Shown here: positions 17,528 through 26,447 of the stretch, piece by piece
Layout of the letters: the number at the start of each line of letters is the position of its first letter
How positions within the stretch are numbered: position 1 is the first letter of the stretch
NCBI RefSeq assembly: GCF_002091715.1
Contig: NZ_BDAG01000002.1
Span: 62,001 to 126,000 of the forward strand
Length of the DNA stretch: 64,000 nucleotides
Direction of reading: 5' to 3'
Source: Pseudomonas migulae NBRC 103157
Lineage (GTDB): Bacteria > Pseudomonadota > Gammaproteobacteria > Pseudomonadales > Pseudomonadaceae
The notes under the pieces: generated by a model
The model's database searches: none
Seen by the model: the letters and a program-made list of their open reading frames with translations, nothing else
Told to the model about the DNA's origin: nothing
Program-made: the position numbers and the translations under genes

Positions 17528-19708
17528 ATGCTTCGTCAGTTCCATTCCCTACCTGGCCTGATCGCCGCCCTGCTGGTCATGTTGTTGGCCATCAGCGGCG
17601 CGATCCTGTCTGTCGACCCGGCCCTGGAACGCCTGCACAGCACGTCCACTCCTGCCGGACAACTGAACGTCGGTCAACTGGCCGGGCGCGTTGCCAGCCA
17701 CTTTTCGGGCGTGGAGCAGATCCAGCGCACAGCGTCCGGTTCGGTGATCGTTTACTACAACCAGAACGGCCAGGCCGGGGCGGAACAGGTCGACCCACTG
17801 ACCGGCAAAGGCCTCGCACCTCACGAACCCTCCTCGTTCACACGCTGGGTGAAAGACCTGCATCGCTCGCTGTTTCTTGGCACGCCGGGCCATGGGGTGG
17901 CGGGTGTCGGCGCGCTGTTCATGCTGATGCTGTCGGTGTCCGGTACGCTATTGCTGGCCCGGCGCCTGGGCGGCTGGCGTAACCTGCTGCGGCCGTTGCG
18001 GGGCACCTTCAGCCAGCGCTGGCATGCGGAAGTCGGGCGACTGACACTGCTCGGGCTGCTGCTGTCGGCATTGAGCGGGCTCTACATGTCAGCCACCACT
18101 TTCGGCTTTATCACCGACGGCAGTCAAAGTGAGCCCGCCTTCCCCGCCCACGTCAGCGCCGGCCCGGCCTTGCCGGTGGCGACGCTGCAAGCCTTGCAGG
18201 CCACCGACCTCAACGATCTGCGCGAGCTGGTTTACCCGAGCCCTGGCAACCCGAACGATGTGTTTTCCCTGCGCACGGCCCAGGGCGACGGCTACGTGGA
18301 TCAGGCCAGCGGCGCCTTGTTGTCCTATCAAGCCCACGACTCGATGCACAACCTCTACGAATGGATCTATCAGTTGCACACCGGCGAAGGCCTCTGGTGG
18401 CTGGGCCTGCCGCTTGGACTCTGCGCCCTCTGCGTGCCGTTGATGAGCGTGACCGGCATTCTGTTGTGGTGGCGCCGCCGCAAGGCTGGCCCGAATATCC
18501 GCCACAACAGCCCTGCCCACTCCGCCGACAGCGTGATTCTGGTGGGCAGTGAAAATAACAGCACCTGGGGCTTTGCCAAAACCTTGCACGACGCCTTGCA
18601 CCAGAGTGGTCATCAGGTGCACAGCGCGGCGATGAATGATTGGGTGGGTGATTACCGCAAAGCCCAACGGGTGTTCATCCTCACCGCGACCCACGGTGAC
18701 GGCGATGCGCCGGCCTCGGCTTCGCAGTTCCTGGCGCGGCTGGCCAAAACCGGCCTCAAGCCCGGTCTGCCTTTTGCGGTGCTGGGCCTGGGCGACCGTC
18801 AGTTTGCGCAGTTCTGTCAGTACGCCCATCAGGTGCAGGACGCGATGTTGCAGGCCGGTGGCTCGCCATTGCTGGGGTTGGAAACCGTCAACCGCCAGTC
18901 CTCTCAGGAGTTTGCCCGCTGGGGTCATGCGTTGGGCGAAGTATTGGGGCAGGATCTGGTGCTGGTTCACACCCCGCAGCAACCGCGTACCCATCAATTG
19001 CAGCTGACAGATCGGATTGCCTATGGCGAACAGGTGAATGCACCGACCCACATCCTGCGCTTCAAAGCCTGCGGCGAGCTGCCGGGTTTTCTGGCCGGTG
19101 ACCTGGTCGGGATTGTGCCCCCCGGCAGCCCGATCCCGCGTTTCTACTCGCTGGCCAGCGGCTCCCAGGACGGCGTGCTGGAGATCTGTGTGCGTAAACA
19201 CAACGGTGGCATGTGCTCGGAATTCCTTCATGGCCTGAACATCGGCGCGCAGATCGAAGCTTTTATCCAGCCCAACCCGCAATTTCGTCCGGCGTCAGGC
19301 GCACACCCGGTGATCCTGATCGGCGCCGGTACCGGCATCGGTCCTCTGGCCGGTTTTATCCGCAACAATAAGGCCAGGCACCCGATGCACTTGTATTGGG
19401 GCGGGCGCAACCCGACCTCGGACTTTCTCTATGAACCGGAGCTCAACCAATACTTGTCAGACCGTCGCCTCACGGCACTGCGCGCGGCCTTCTCTCAAGC
19501 TCAGGACCGCTGCTACGTTCAGGACCGGCTGATCGGCGATGCCTTGGCTTTGCGCCGACTGATTGAAAAAGGTGCCCAGGTGCTGGTGTGTGGCAGCCGC
19601 GAAATGGCCAAAGGCGTGATGCAGGCCTTCGATGAAGTGTTGGCGCCTCTCAACCTGAGTGTGCTGACCCTCAAGGCACAAGGACGCTACCGTGAAGACG
19701 TCTACTGA
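17528..19708 (+). CDS. PepSY-TM / flavodoxin / FAD-NADPH reductase fusion
   Basis: 726 residues. The N-terminal half is a PepSY-TM module with four membrane helices (about residues 5-27, 130-150, 180-200, 290-315) and periplasmic PepSY segments. Then a flavodoxin domain follows (ILVGSENNSTWGFAKTLHDAL, TATHGDGDAP, LGLGDRQFAQFC), then a sulfite-reductase-type FAD/NAD module (RFYSLASGS, GAGTGIGPLAGFI, YWGGRNPTSDF). It can move electrons from cytoplasmic NAD(P)H across the membrane, here presumably to the flavinylated DUF2271 protein. Confidence 0.9.
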   Translation: MLRQFHSLPGLIAALLVMLLAISGAILSVDPALERLHSTSTPAGQLNVGQLAGRVASHFSGVEQIQRTASGSVIVYYNQNGQAGAEQVDPLTGKGLAPHEPSSFTRWVKDLHRSLFLGTPGHGVAGVGALFMLMLSVSGTLLLARRLGGWRNLLRPLRGTFSQRWHAEVGRLTLLGLLLSALSGLYMSATTFGFITDGSQSEPAFPAHVSAGPALPVATLQALQATDLNDLRELVYPSPGNPNDVFSLRTAQGDGYVDQASGALLSYQAHDSMHNLYEWIYQLHTGEGLWWLGLPLGLCALCVPLMSVTGILLWWRRRKAGPNIRHNSPAHSADSVILVGSENNSTWGFAKTLHDALHQSGHQVHSAAMNDWVGDYRKAQRVFILTATHGDGDAPASASQFLARLAKTGLKPGLPFAVLGLGDRQFAQFCQYAHQVQDAMLQAGGSPLLGLETVNRQSSQEFARWGHALGEVLGQDLVLVHTPQQPRTHQLQLTDRIAYGEQVNAPTHILRFKACGELPGFLAGDLVGIVPPGSPIPRFYSLASGSQDGVLEICVRKHNGGMCSEFLHGLNIGAQIEAFIQPNPQFRPASGAHPVILIGAGTGIGPLAGFIRNNKARHPMHLYWGGRNPTSDFLYEPELNQYLSDRRLTALRAAFSQAQDRCYVQDRLIGDALALRRLIEKGAQVLVCGSREMAKGVMQAFDEVLAPLNLSVLTLKAQGRYREDVY

Positions 19709-20663
19709 GTTGCAGCGCTATAGCCTGAACGGCGAAACCATGGGCACTCGCTACACCGCCCTGTTTTATGCCGGGGCCGGGATCGATGCCGACGACGTTG
19801 GCCATCGCCTGGCGCGCGCCGTGGCCCGAGTGGACCAGCAAATGTCCACCTGGAAACCCGACTCGGACATCAACCGCCTCAACGCCGCCCCTGAGCAGGA
19901 ATGGGTGTCCGTGCCCAAGGAACTGGCCACGGTGCTGTCTGCTGCACTGCGCGTCAGTCATCAATCGGGCGGCGCCTTCGACATCGCTGTCGGAGACCTG
20001 GTGAACGCCTGGGGGTTCGGCCCCGGGGAACAGACAATCACAGAGCAGGCGATCGGCACGATGCCGCTGCGCGCACGGCTGTTGGCCAGCGCCGCATTGG
20101 TGGTTGACCCGCAACGCAATCAGGCGCGCAAGCGCGTGCCGCTGAACCTTGACTTGAGTGGCATCGCCAAAGGTTTCGGCGTGGATGAACTGGCCCGTTG
20201 CCTGGAGGGTTTGGGCATCACCCGCTACCTGGTCGGCATCGATGGCGAAATGCGCGCCAGGGGCGTCAAACCTGACGGCCAATGCTGGGTCGTGGCCCTG
20301 GAAAAGCCCCACCGGGGCGTGCGTGAAGTCATGGGCGTGATGGAACTTGGCGATGCCGCTATCGCGACCTCCGGGGACTATCGACATTGGGTGGACGTGG
20401 CCGGTCAGTCCTATGCTCATACCATGAACCCGGCCACCGGCGCGCCGCTGTGCAACCCGCTCGCCGCCGTCACCGTGGTGGCGGCCTCGTGCATGCTCGC
20501 CGATGCCTGGGCCACGGCGTTGATGGTCCTGGGCGAAACCAAGGGCCCACGTCTGGCTCAGGAACGCGGCATGGACGCGTTGTTCGTGCTGCGCGAGGGT
20601 GAACAATTCAAAGAAATATCCATTGTCGGCGGCCAGTTGCAGGCGCAAATTGAAACTCGCTGA
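19692..20663 (+). CDS. apbE: FAD:protein FMN transferase (ApbE)
   Basis: 323 residues from a GTG overlapping the reductase gene by 17 bp. ApbE signatures are MGTRYTALF near the start, DLSGIAKGFGVDEL, and ATSGDYRHWVDVAGQSYAHTM followed by NPATGAPLCNP. It transfers FMN from FAD to a Ser/Thr of a carrier protein. Most ApbE proteins act in the periplasm with a signal peptide; none is visible here and a stop lies in frame just upstream. Either this copy works in the cytoplasm before export of the carrier, or it is secreted otherwise. Confidence 0.93.
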   Translation: MKTSTELQRYSLNGETMGTRYTALFYAGAGIDADDVGHRLARAVARVDQQMSTWKPDSDINRLNAAPEQEWVSVPKELATVLSAALRVSHQSGGAFDIAVGDLVNAWGFGPGEQTITEQAIGTMPLRARLLASAALVVDPQRNQARKRVPLNLDLSGIAKGFGVDELARCLEGLGITRYLVGIDGEMRARGVKPDGQCWVVALEKPHRGVREVMGVMELGDAAIATSGDYRHWVDVAGQSYAHTMNPATGAPLCNPLAAVTVVAASCMLADAWATALMVLGETKGPRLAQERGMDALFVLREGEQFKEISIVGGQLQAQIETR

Positions 20664-20732
20664 CACCGATTGCCGGCCCGCTCGGAACCCGTCCGACGTG
20701 AACCGCCGAATGACAGGGAGTCCTGTTAAACA

Positions 20733-21434
20733 ATGAAATTCATGCACAGGCACACCGAGGCACACCGAAGCGATCGTATCGGCTGGCTGCGCGCCGCCGT
20801 CCTGGGCGCCAACGACGGGATTGTCTCTACCGCCAGCCTGTTGATGGGCGTCGCGGCCGCCAATGCCAGCCACGCCACATTGCTGGTCACCGGAATGGCG
20901 GGCCTGATGGCCGGAGCCATGTCCATGGCCGCTGGCGAGTACATCTCCGTACATTCCCAGGCCGATACCGAGCGGGCCGATCTGTCCCGCGAACGGGCAG
21001 AACTGTCGAGCGACCCGAAAGCCGAGCACATCGAGCTCGCCAACATCTACATGCATCGCGGCGTATCACCCGAACTGGCCCATCAAGTGGCCGATCAATT
21101 GATGGCCCATGACGCACTGGGCTCTCACGCCCGGGACGAGCTGGGCATCAGCGCCACCCTCACCGCCAAACCCTTGCAAGCTGCCCTCGCCTCCGCCGCC
21201 AGTTTCGTGGTGGGTGCCGCGTTACCGCTGGCGGTGACGTTTGTCGCGCCGGAGCACAGCGTGGTGCCCTGGATATCAGGCATGTCCTTGGTGTTTCTCG
21301 GGACACTAGGCGCCATCGCCGCCAAGGCCGGCGGAGCCAAGGTCATCACCGGGGCCTGGCGGGTGACATTCTGGGGTGCGCTGGCTATGGGCATTACGGC
21401 AATGGTGGGATCGCTTTTCGGAGCGGTGGTTTAG
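20733..21434 (+). CDS. VIT1/CCC1-family membrane transporter
   Basis: 233 residues. The first helix motif is GWLRAAVLGANDGIVSTASL, then LMAGAMSMAAGEYISVHSQ with the conserved Met/Glu metal residues, a charged cytoplasmic stalk (about residues 75-145), and three further helices. Family members move Fe(II) or Mn(II), usually as vacuolar-type or efflux carriers. It is separated by 69 bp from apbE and may be a separate unit. It is the last gene before the defence-island junction. Confidence 0.88.
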   Translation: MKFMHRHTEAHRSDRIGWLRAAVLGANDGIVSTASLLMGVAAANASHATLLVTGMAGLMAGAMSMAAGEYISVHSQADTERADLSRERAELSSDPKAEHIELANIYMHRGVSPELAHQVADQLMAHDALGSHARDELGISATLTAKPLQAALASAASFVVGAALPLAVTFVAPEHSVVPWISGMSLVFLGTLGAIAAKAGGAKVITGAWRVTFWGALAMGITAMVGSLFGAVV

Positions 21435-21559
21435 TAAGGCGTACCCTCTCGAAACGCAAAGGGGGAGGCGGAGGTTGTTGGTTCTTGCCAATCAGCGCCC
21501 CCCTTGTACAGCCTTTCCAGAAACAACGCGCGACCTAAGATTCCACCCAGAACCAGCCG

Positions 21560-21578
21560 TTTTGTAGGGGTAAAAACG
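21560..21578 (+). repeat. TTTTGT(A/G)GGGGTAAAA element, outer copy left
   Basis: TTTTGTAGGGGTAAAAACG. A near copy (with GG for AG) lies at 21802-21820, and the pair recurs at 58243-58260 and 58485-58503. The position on both sides of the tRNA piece and before the integrase suggests integrase arm sites or an old nested att core. Confidence 0.5.
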
Positions 21579-21581
21579 CTT

Positions 21582-21623
21582 TAAAATAAAAAGGGGTCGC
21601 GAGATAAAATCTCGCAACCCCTT
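21582..21623 (-). terminator. Terminator of the truncated tRNA gene (left)
   Basis: A 15-bp stem (AAGGGGTCGCGAGAT with ATCTCGCAACCCCTT, one mismatch) followed on the minus strand by TTTTTATTTT, just after the tRNA CCA end. The right copy keeps the stem with a compensating G-C to A-T change. Confidence 0.75.
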
Positions 21624-21631
21624 GAATTATA

Positions 21632-21676
21632 TGGTCGGGACGGAGTGATTCGAACACTCTACCCCTAGCACCCCAT
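21632..21676 (-). tRNA. 3' fragment of a tRNA gene (probably tRNA-Pro GGG), island junction
   Basis: On the minus strand the segment runs from ATGGGGTGC, read here as the anticodon loop and stem end, through the T-arm GAGTG-TTCGAAT-CACTC to the acceptor end CGTCCCGACCA. There is no matching 5' half beside it, so this is a partial gene left by site-specific integration. The assignment to tRNA-Pro(GGG) is from memory of the Pseudomonas gene. The copy differs from the right one by one base beside the T-stem. Confidence 0.7.
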
Positions 21677-21836
21677 CTCCTTTTTCATACTTCTTGAAAG
21701 CTTCCAGAATTTTACTCTGGATTTTTCCAAGCTAGTATTTACTTGAGCTCCAGCGGTGTTCTGCTCTACAAGAGTCCAGTAACGTCCATCAAGAGCCGAC
21801 GTTTTTGTGGGGGTAAAAGTAGGGGGAACCCATTTT

Positions 21837-23291
21837 ATGGCAAAAATCACCATCAAAGAACTCGAGTCGCTGACCGCCAACGATGCAGGCCGAATCCTCC
21901 GGGAAGATGGCAATCTCGCGGGTCGAATTTCCCTGCGTAAGGACGGCGTGTCGGTCAGCTTTTTCTATCGCTATCGGTGGGGCGACCAGAACAAAGAATA
22001 CGCCTGCGGGTCCTGGCCACGCAAATCCCTGACGGACATTCGCAAGGCCCGCAACCAGGCACGGGCACTCATTGATGAGCAAATCAATCCCAACGAGCAC
22101 AAGAAAACTGCCAAGGCACAGGCATACGCCGCGGCTAACGTAGAGGCCGAACAAGTAAAAACGACGAAGGTGCAAACGCTGACCGTCCAGGATCTGGCCA
22201 AGGCCTGGCTGTTGGATGGCGTCGCGCGTAAAGATGGCAATGCCGAGTTGCAACGACGCTTTAACAAGGACCTTTTGCCAGCACTCGGCAAGACCGCAGT
22301 GAGCAGCGTCTCCGAACACGATGTTCGGGCGCTGATCCGCACCGTGGTCAACCGCGGCGCTCACCGGCAAGCCATCAGTTTCTTCGCCGACCTTTCCCAG
22401 ATGTTTAGCTGGGCTAGAAAGCGCCAACCTTGGCGGGTCTTATTGATCGAGGGTGATCCAACTGAGCTGGTCGACATCTCCCCTCTGATCCCAGCTCACT
22501 ACGAGGCAGAAAGAAGCCGCATCCTTTCCCCGGCGGAGCTGTTGGAACTGCACAATCGTTTCCAGCAAATGACCGCCGATTACGACGTCCTCCCCGCGGG
22601 ACAAAAATACGACGGCATTCGGCCGCTAAAGAAGGAAACGCAGCTCGCGCTCTGGATTAGCCTGGGCACGCTGTGCCGGATTGGTGAATTGCTGCAGGCC
22701 GAATGGAAAAATATCGATCTGGACCAGCAGACCTGGTTCCTCCCCAGTGAAAACGTCAAGGGCACCCGGGGCAAGAAGCAGGACCACCATGTCTTCCTCT
22801 CCCCCTTTGCCCTGCATTTCTTTCAGGAACTCAAAACCCTGACGGGAGATTCACAGTGGTGTTTTCCCAACAAGCAGGATGAAGGGCATGTGGACGTGAA
22901 AGTGGTGAGCAAGCAGGTCGGTGACCGCCAGGCTCGCTTCAAAAACCGCAAGGCCCTCTCTAGACGGCGTCATGACAATACCCTGGTCCTGGCCGACGGC
23001 CAGAACGGCGACTGGACGCCGCACGACCTGCGCCGTACGGGCGCAACCATGATGCAGGCTTTGGGGGTCAGCCTGGACGTCATCGATCGCTGCCAAAACC
23101 ATGTGCTGGCCGGTTCTAGGGTGAGACGCCACTACCTGCATCACGACTATGCCGAAGAGAAGAAACGTGCCTGGAATCTGCTGGGCGATCGACTCAGTGC
23201 TGTGTTGTCCTCCGCCTACGAGCACCCTCCGGCCGAGTCGATGATTTCTTTCCCAGCCTATACCGAGAATGGATTGCTACCGACTTCATAA
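21837..23291 (+). CDS. int: Tyrosine-type site-specific integrase (intact)
   Basis: 484 residues from MAKITIKELE; ten extra upstream codons are possible. It has an N-terminal DUF4102/arm-binding-like region, a core-binding helical domain about residues 115-200, and a C-terminal catalytic domain. Visible catalytic residues are the Arg in TLCRIGELLQAEW, HDLRR in TPHDLRRTGATM, QNH, and the Tyr in RRHYLHHDY. It directly adjoins the tRNA 3' end, as in tRNA-targeting islands, and likely excises or inserts the adjacent DNA. Confidence 0.93.
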   Translation: MAKITIKELESLTANDAGRILREDGNLAGRISLRKDGVSVSFFYRYRWGDQNKEYACGSWPRKSLTDIRKARNQARALIDEQINPNEHKKTAKAQAYAAANVEAEQVKTTKVQTLTVQDLAKAWLLDGVARKDGNAELQRRFNKDLLPALGKTAVSSVSEHDVRALIRTVVNRGAHRQAISFFADLSQMFSWARKRQPWRVLLIEGDPTELVDISPLIPAHYEAERSRILSPAELLELHNRFQQMTADYDVLPAGQKYDGIRPLKKETQLALWISLGTLCRIGELLQAEWKNIDLDQQTWFLPSENVKGTRGKKQDHHVFLSPFALHFFQELKTLTGDSQWCFPNKQDEGHVDVKVVSKQVGDRQARFKNRKALSRRRHDNTLVLADGQNGDWTPHDLRRTGATMMQALGVSLDVIDRCQNHVLAGSRVRRHYLHHDYAEEKKRAWNLLGDRLSAVLSSAYEHPPAESMISFPAYTENGLLPTS

Positions 23292-23656
23292 GTCGGCATC
23301 TTCAGTACTGAGTAATCATAGTTTCGTATGACATCGCCGAGCGCGCTATTTGGCTCGATTTCTGCCCATCATGACCGGCAAAAGTCGGCCAGCAGTTGCC
23401 AGTCGCACGTCTAAAAAAGTAGCGGCGATTCAGCCGCTGGCAACGAGCCAAAAGCAGGCACTCAACGCGTCTACTAAACCGGGGACGATTCACCTTGCGT
23501 AGTTAAACGAACTCCCACTTGTGCGGCAGCAACAGTGTAAGCCAGCCGCACATCATGGACGCAGCGCGAAGACTGCAATTTTAAAAGTGCGCGCTAAATT
23601 GCTAAGCTAATGGCACTCTGCTAGCGTCTCCTGACTTATAATCAGAAGGGAATCGT
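23292..23656 (+). other. Gap between integrase and RloC-like gene
   Basis: 365 bp without a gene I can support; one 63-codon minus frame has no family features. An AAGGGA ribosome site lies just before the ATG at 23657, and the AT-rich sequence around 23580-23640 probably holds the promoter of the RloC-like gene. Confidence 0.5.
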
Positions 23657-26227
23657 ATGGACGCGCAGGGACAGGTACGCATCTGGCTACTTGAGCAGCC
23701 GGACTGGCTTCAGGAGGCTGCTGATCGGCTGCTTAAAAACGGTGATCTCACCCAGGATGACATTTCCCAGATTGCCGCACTGTTAAAAACGCCGTCAGGG
23801 CAGGCCGTCTCGAAACATCGAACATTCGATGAGCTAACACACGCTCCAGCTGGCTCTGTGCTCCGATTGCGAAGTATTGCAGACGTCACAGGAATTGAGA
23901 GCCTTGGTCCCAGGGCGCCTTTAGACTTTGGTACCGGCAATTTAACGGTTATCTACGGGCATAATGGGTCCGGCAAGTCCTGTTACACGAGGATTCTGAA
24001 AAAAGCGACAGGCAAAGCTCGCGCCAGTGATCTCAAACCAAACGTTTTCCAAGCGGCTCCAGCTTCCAGCAAATGCACCCTCAGCTTTGAACTGGATCAG
24101 TCATCGGAAAGCGTTGAATGGCATATCACCCACCCCGCGATTGAACAATTGCGGGAGATAGACATCTTCGATAGTGAAGAGGCGCTCCATTACCTGAAAA
24201 GCGAAAGCGCGGCCACGTACAGCCCGCCCATCATGGGTTTGTTCGAGAAGCTGGCCAATGCGACTGATTCGGTTAGGGACACCTTGCAGGCTGAACAAGA
24301 TCAGCTTGTGAGCCAGCTCCCGGCTATCCCCGCTACCCTCAAAGACACGAGCGCCGGCAAGAGCTATCAAGGCCTTAGCGCGCTGGCACCATCAGCTGTC
24401 GATAATCTTTTACGCTGGACTCCAGAGAACGCAGGTAGTTTAGAAGCGCTCAATGAACGACTGAAGACCAGTGATCCCTCATCGCTTGCGAAACAGAAAC
24501 GCGACACCTGCGTCCAAGTAACCAATATCGTCAAAGGCATCAAGATAGCCGTGGCGGCGTTCGGCGCTGAGCAGATCCAAACTATCCGCACTCAGCGATC
24601 AAACGCCCGTGACAAACGACGTATTGCGATCGAAGGCGCGCAGGCCAAATCAGCGATTTTAGAAGGCGTCGGTACGCCGACATGGAAAGCAATGTGGGAG
24701 GCGGCTCGCGCATATTCCCAAACGCCGTATCCGGACCAGCATTATCCAGTTACCGTGGACGGGCGCTGCGTGCTCTGCCATCAAGAACTATCGGCTAAAG
24801 CCCAAGATCGACTCAACGATTTCGAGCTGTTTGTACAAAGCCGCCTGGAAACAGATGCAAAGTCTGCCGAGCAAACTTACAGCGAAACTCTCCGTATGCT
24901 TCCTAACAGCCCGACGGAGGCCGAGGTACAGACGCAGTGCACTGCGGCAGCTTTGACCACGCCTGAGTGGATGGCAGCAGTGTGGGGCTTTTGGAGAGGT
25001 GTCGGAGAATCGAGGAAAGCCCTGCTGGATCACGAGCAGTCAGGCTTGGCGGGTACGGTCCCCGATGTAGCCGCGAATCTCCTTGTACTTGAACAATTCG
25101 CGCAGCAGCTGACTTTGGAAGCAGACCAATTCGATCAAGATGCGCTTCAGTTCGACAGGCCGAAAGCTGTCGCTGATAAAACCTCATTGGAGGCTAGCCA
25201 ATGGGTTTCGCAGCAAAGTGAAGCAGTCAGGAAGGAACAACAGAGGCTCAAGGACCACAAGCTGCTCGACAAGCTGAAGACTAGTGCAAGCTCTCGTCGT
25301 ATCTCTAACAAGGCAACCGAAATCTCCGAAAGCGTGGTTACCGAGTTATACGTCAAGCGCTTCAATGATGAGCTGCGTGCTCTAGGTGCCACCCGAATTC
25401 AGGTTGAGTTGATAAAGACCAGAACCACTCGGGGTAGAGTGCTTCATCAACTCAAACTCAAAGCTCTCAAAAATGGTGATCACTCGCCTGACAAAGTGTT
25501 GAGCGAAGGTGAGCGTAGGATCATATCCCTTGCAGCTTTCCTTGCGGACGTTACCGACAAACCAGGTGTCGCCCCTTTCATTTTCGATGACCCAATCTCG
25601 TCGCTAGATCATGATTTCGAATGGAAAGTCGCATGCCGATTAGCTGAATTGGCTAAAGAACGGCAGGTCCTTATTTTTACGCACAGGCTTTCGCTTTACG
25701 GAGCGATGGATGACGTTGCCAAGAAAGTTGGTGATTCTTGGAAGAAGGATAACTTCCAGCAAATGTGCATCGAGTCCTTTGGTGGAGCATCAGGACACCC
25801 TGCTGATCAAGCAGTGTGGAATAGCTCGACGAAGACCGCAAACAACATCCTGCTGACTCGCGTCAGGGACGCCAAGAAAGCGGGCGAAGATTCAGGTGCA
25901 ACTGCTTACTATGCCTTAGCTCAAGGTATCTGTAGCGATTTCAGGAAATTAATCGAAAGGTCGGTTGAAGATGACCTTCTGTTTAAAATCGTCGTACGCC
26001 ATAGGCGCGGCATTTCCACAGATGGTCGTCTGCCTGCCCTTCTCGGGATCACCCGTGAGGATCTTCAAAAAATTGACGAGTTGATGACCAAATACAGCTG
26101 CTTTGAGCACAGCCAGTCTGATGAGATGCCGGTACAAGCTCCAGAAGAGCCCGAACTGAAAGCCGACATTGAATCGCTCAAGCAGTGGCGAGATGACTTG
26201 GAAGGCCGAAGGAAAAAGGCAGCTTAA
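23657..26227 (+). CDS. RloC/PrrC-like AAA_13 ATPase with zinc hook
   Basis: 856 residues. Walker A GHNGSGKS at 101-108, a coiled-coil middle with a C-x-x-C zinc-hook motif (RCVLCHQEL, Cys371 and Cys374), the ABC signature LSEGERRIISLAAF, Walker B FIFDDPISSLDH near 641-652, and the H-loop IFTHRL. The C-terminus has an R-x3-E pair (FRKLIER, Arg763 and Glu767) and EHSQ with His818. This is the order of the Arg-Glu-His triad of PrrC/RloC anticodon nucleases, though the resemblance is by eye. RloC cleaves tRNA after sensing DNA damage during phage infection. It stands alone, without a type I restriction system. Confidence 0.78.
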   Translation: MDAQGQVRIWLLEQPDWLQEAADRLLKNGDLTQDDISQIAALLKTPSGQAVSKHRTFDELTHAPAGSVLRLRSIADVTGIESLGPRAPLDFGTGNLTVIYGHNGSGKSCYTRILKKATGKARASDLKPNVFQAAPASSKCTLSFELDQSSESVEWHITHPAIEQLREIDIFDSEEALHYLKSESAATYSPPIMGLFEKLANATDSVRDTLQAEQDQLVSQLPAIPATLKDTSAGKSYQGLSALAPSAVDNLLRWTPENAGSLEALNERLKTSDPSSLAKQKRDTCVQVTNIVKGIKIAVAAFGAEQIQTIRTQRSNARDKRRIAIEGAQAKSAILEGVGTPTWKAMWEAARAYSQTPYPDQHYPVTVDGRCVLCHQELSAKAQDRLNDFELFVQSRLETDAKSAEQTYSETLRMLPNSPTEAEVQTQCTAAALTTPEWMAAVWGFWRGVGESRKALLDHEQSGLAGTVPDVAANLLVLEQFAQQLTLEADQFDQDALQFDRPKAVADKTSLEASQWVSQQSEAVRKEQQRLKDHKLLDKLKTSASSRRISNKATEISESVVTELYVKRFNDELRALGATRIQVELIKTRTTRGRVLHQLKLKALKNGDHSPDKVLSEGERRIISLAAFLADVTDKPGVAPFIFDDPISSLDHDFEWKVACRLAELAKERQVLIFTHRLSLYGAMDDVAKKVGDSWKKDNFQQMCIESFGGASGHPADQAVWNSSTKTANNILLTRVRDAKKAGEDSGATAYYALAQGICSDFRKLIERSVEDDLLFKIVVRHRRGISTDGRLPALLGITREDLQKIDELMTKYSCFEHSQSDEMPVQAPEEPELKADIESLKQWRDDLEGRRKKAA

Positions 26228-26255
26228 ACTCAGAAACCACGCAGAACAATCATCT

Positions 26256-26284
26256 GATTGCGCCGCTTGGCGAGCGGCGCAATC
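26256..26284 (+). terminator. Terminator-like hairpin after the RloC-like gene
   Basis: GATTGCGCCGCT and AGCGGCGCAATC form a perfect 12-bp stem with a five-base loop, 29 bp after the stop codon. There is no strong T-run, so it may act as an mRNA end or processing structure. Confidence 0.55.
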
Positions 26285-26447
26285 AACACGATTAACGGAT
26301 TGACCGTTCGCTGACGACGACTTGGGGTAACCATCCGGGCATCCCACCTTGCGCTGAGGTGTAAGCGAACGGTGAACACGCCTACCGATCTCCCAAATTA
26401 AGGGCGATGGTGTCCGCTTATTTTTAAGCGGACGCGATAGCCCTTAA

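Larger units (their letters stand above)
21540..23290 (+). repeat. Left direct repeat of the defence island (attL side)
   Basis: About 1.75 kb that matches 58223-59974 with scattered substitutions. It contains a terminator, the tRNA 3' end, two TTTTGT(A/G)GGGGTAAAA elements and an integrase gene. Identity begins at TTCCACCCAGA and ends near the last integrase codons. The two copies are 36.68 kb apart in the same orientation and enclose the defence genes. Confidence 0.85.

Noticed and set aside
18089..19282. 397-codon minus-strand frame
   Set aside because: It is antisense to the PepSY-flavodoxin reductase, whose motifs are unambiguous.
19671..21056. 461-codon minus-strand frame
   Set aside because: It is antisense to apbE and the VIT gene, both clear families; high-GC coding DNA often leaves such open frames.
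21632..21676. Calling the junction a complete tRNA gene
   Set aside because: Only the anticodon-loop-to-CCA part is there; the D-arm and 5' acceptor strand are missing.
23657..26227. Calling the ATPase a Rad50/SbcC repair protein
   Set aside because: It is shorter, has a single C-x-x-C hook and a C-terminal R-x3-E...H tail, and lacks an SbcD partner.
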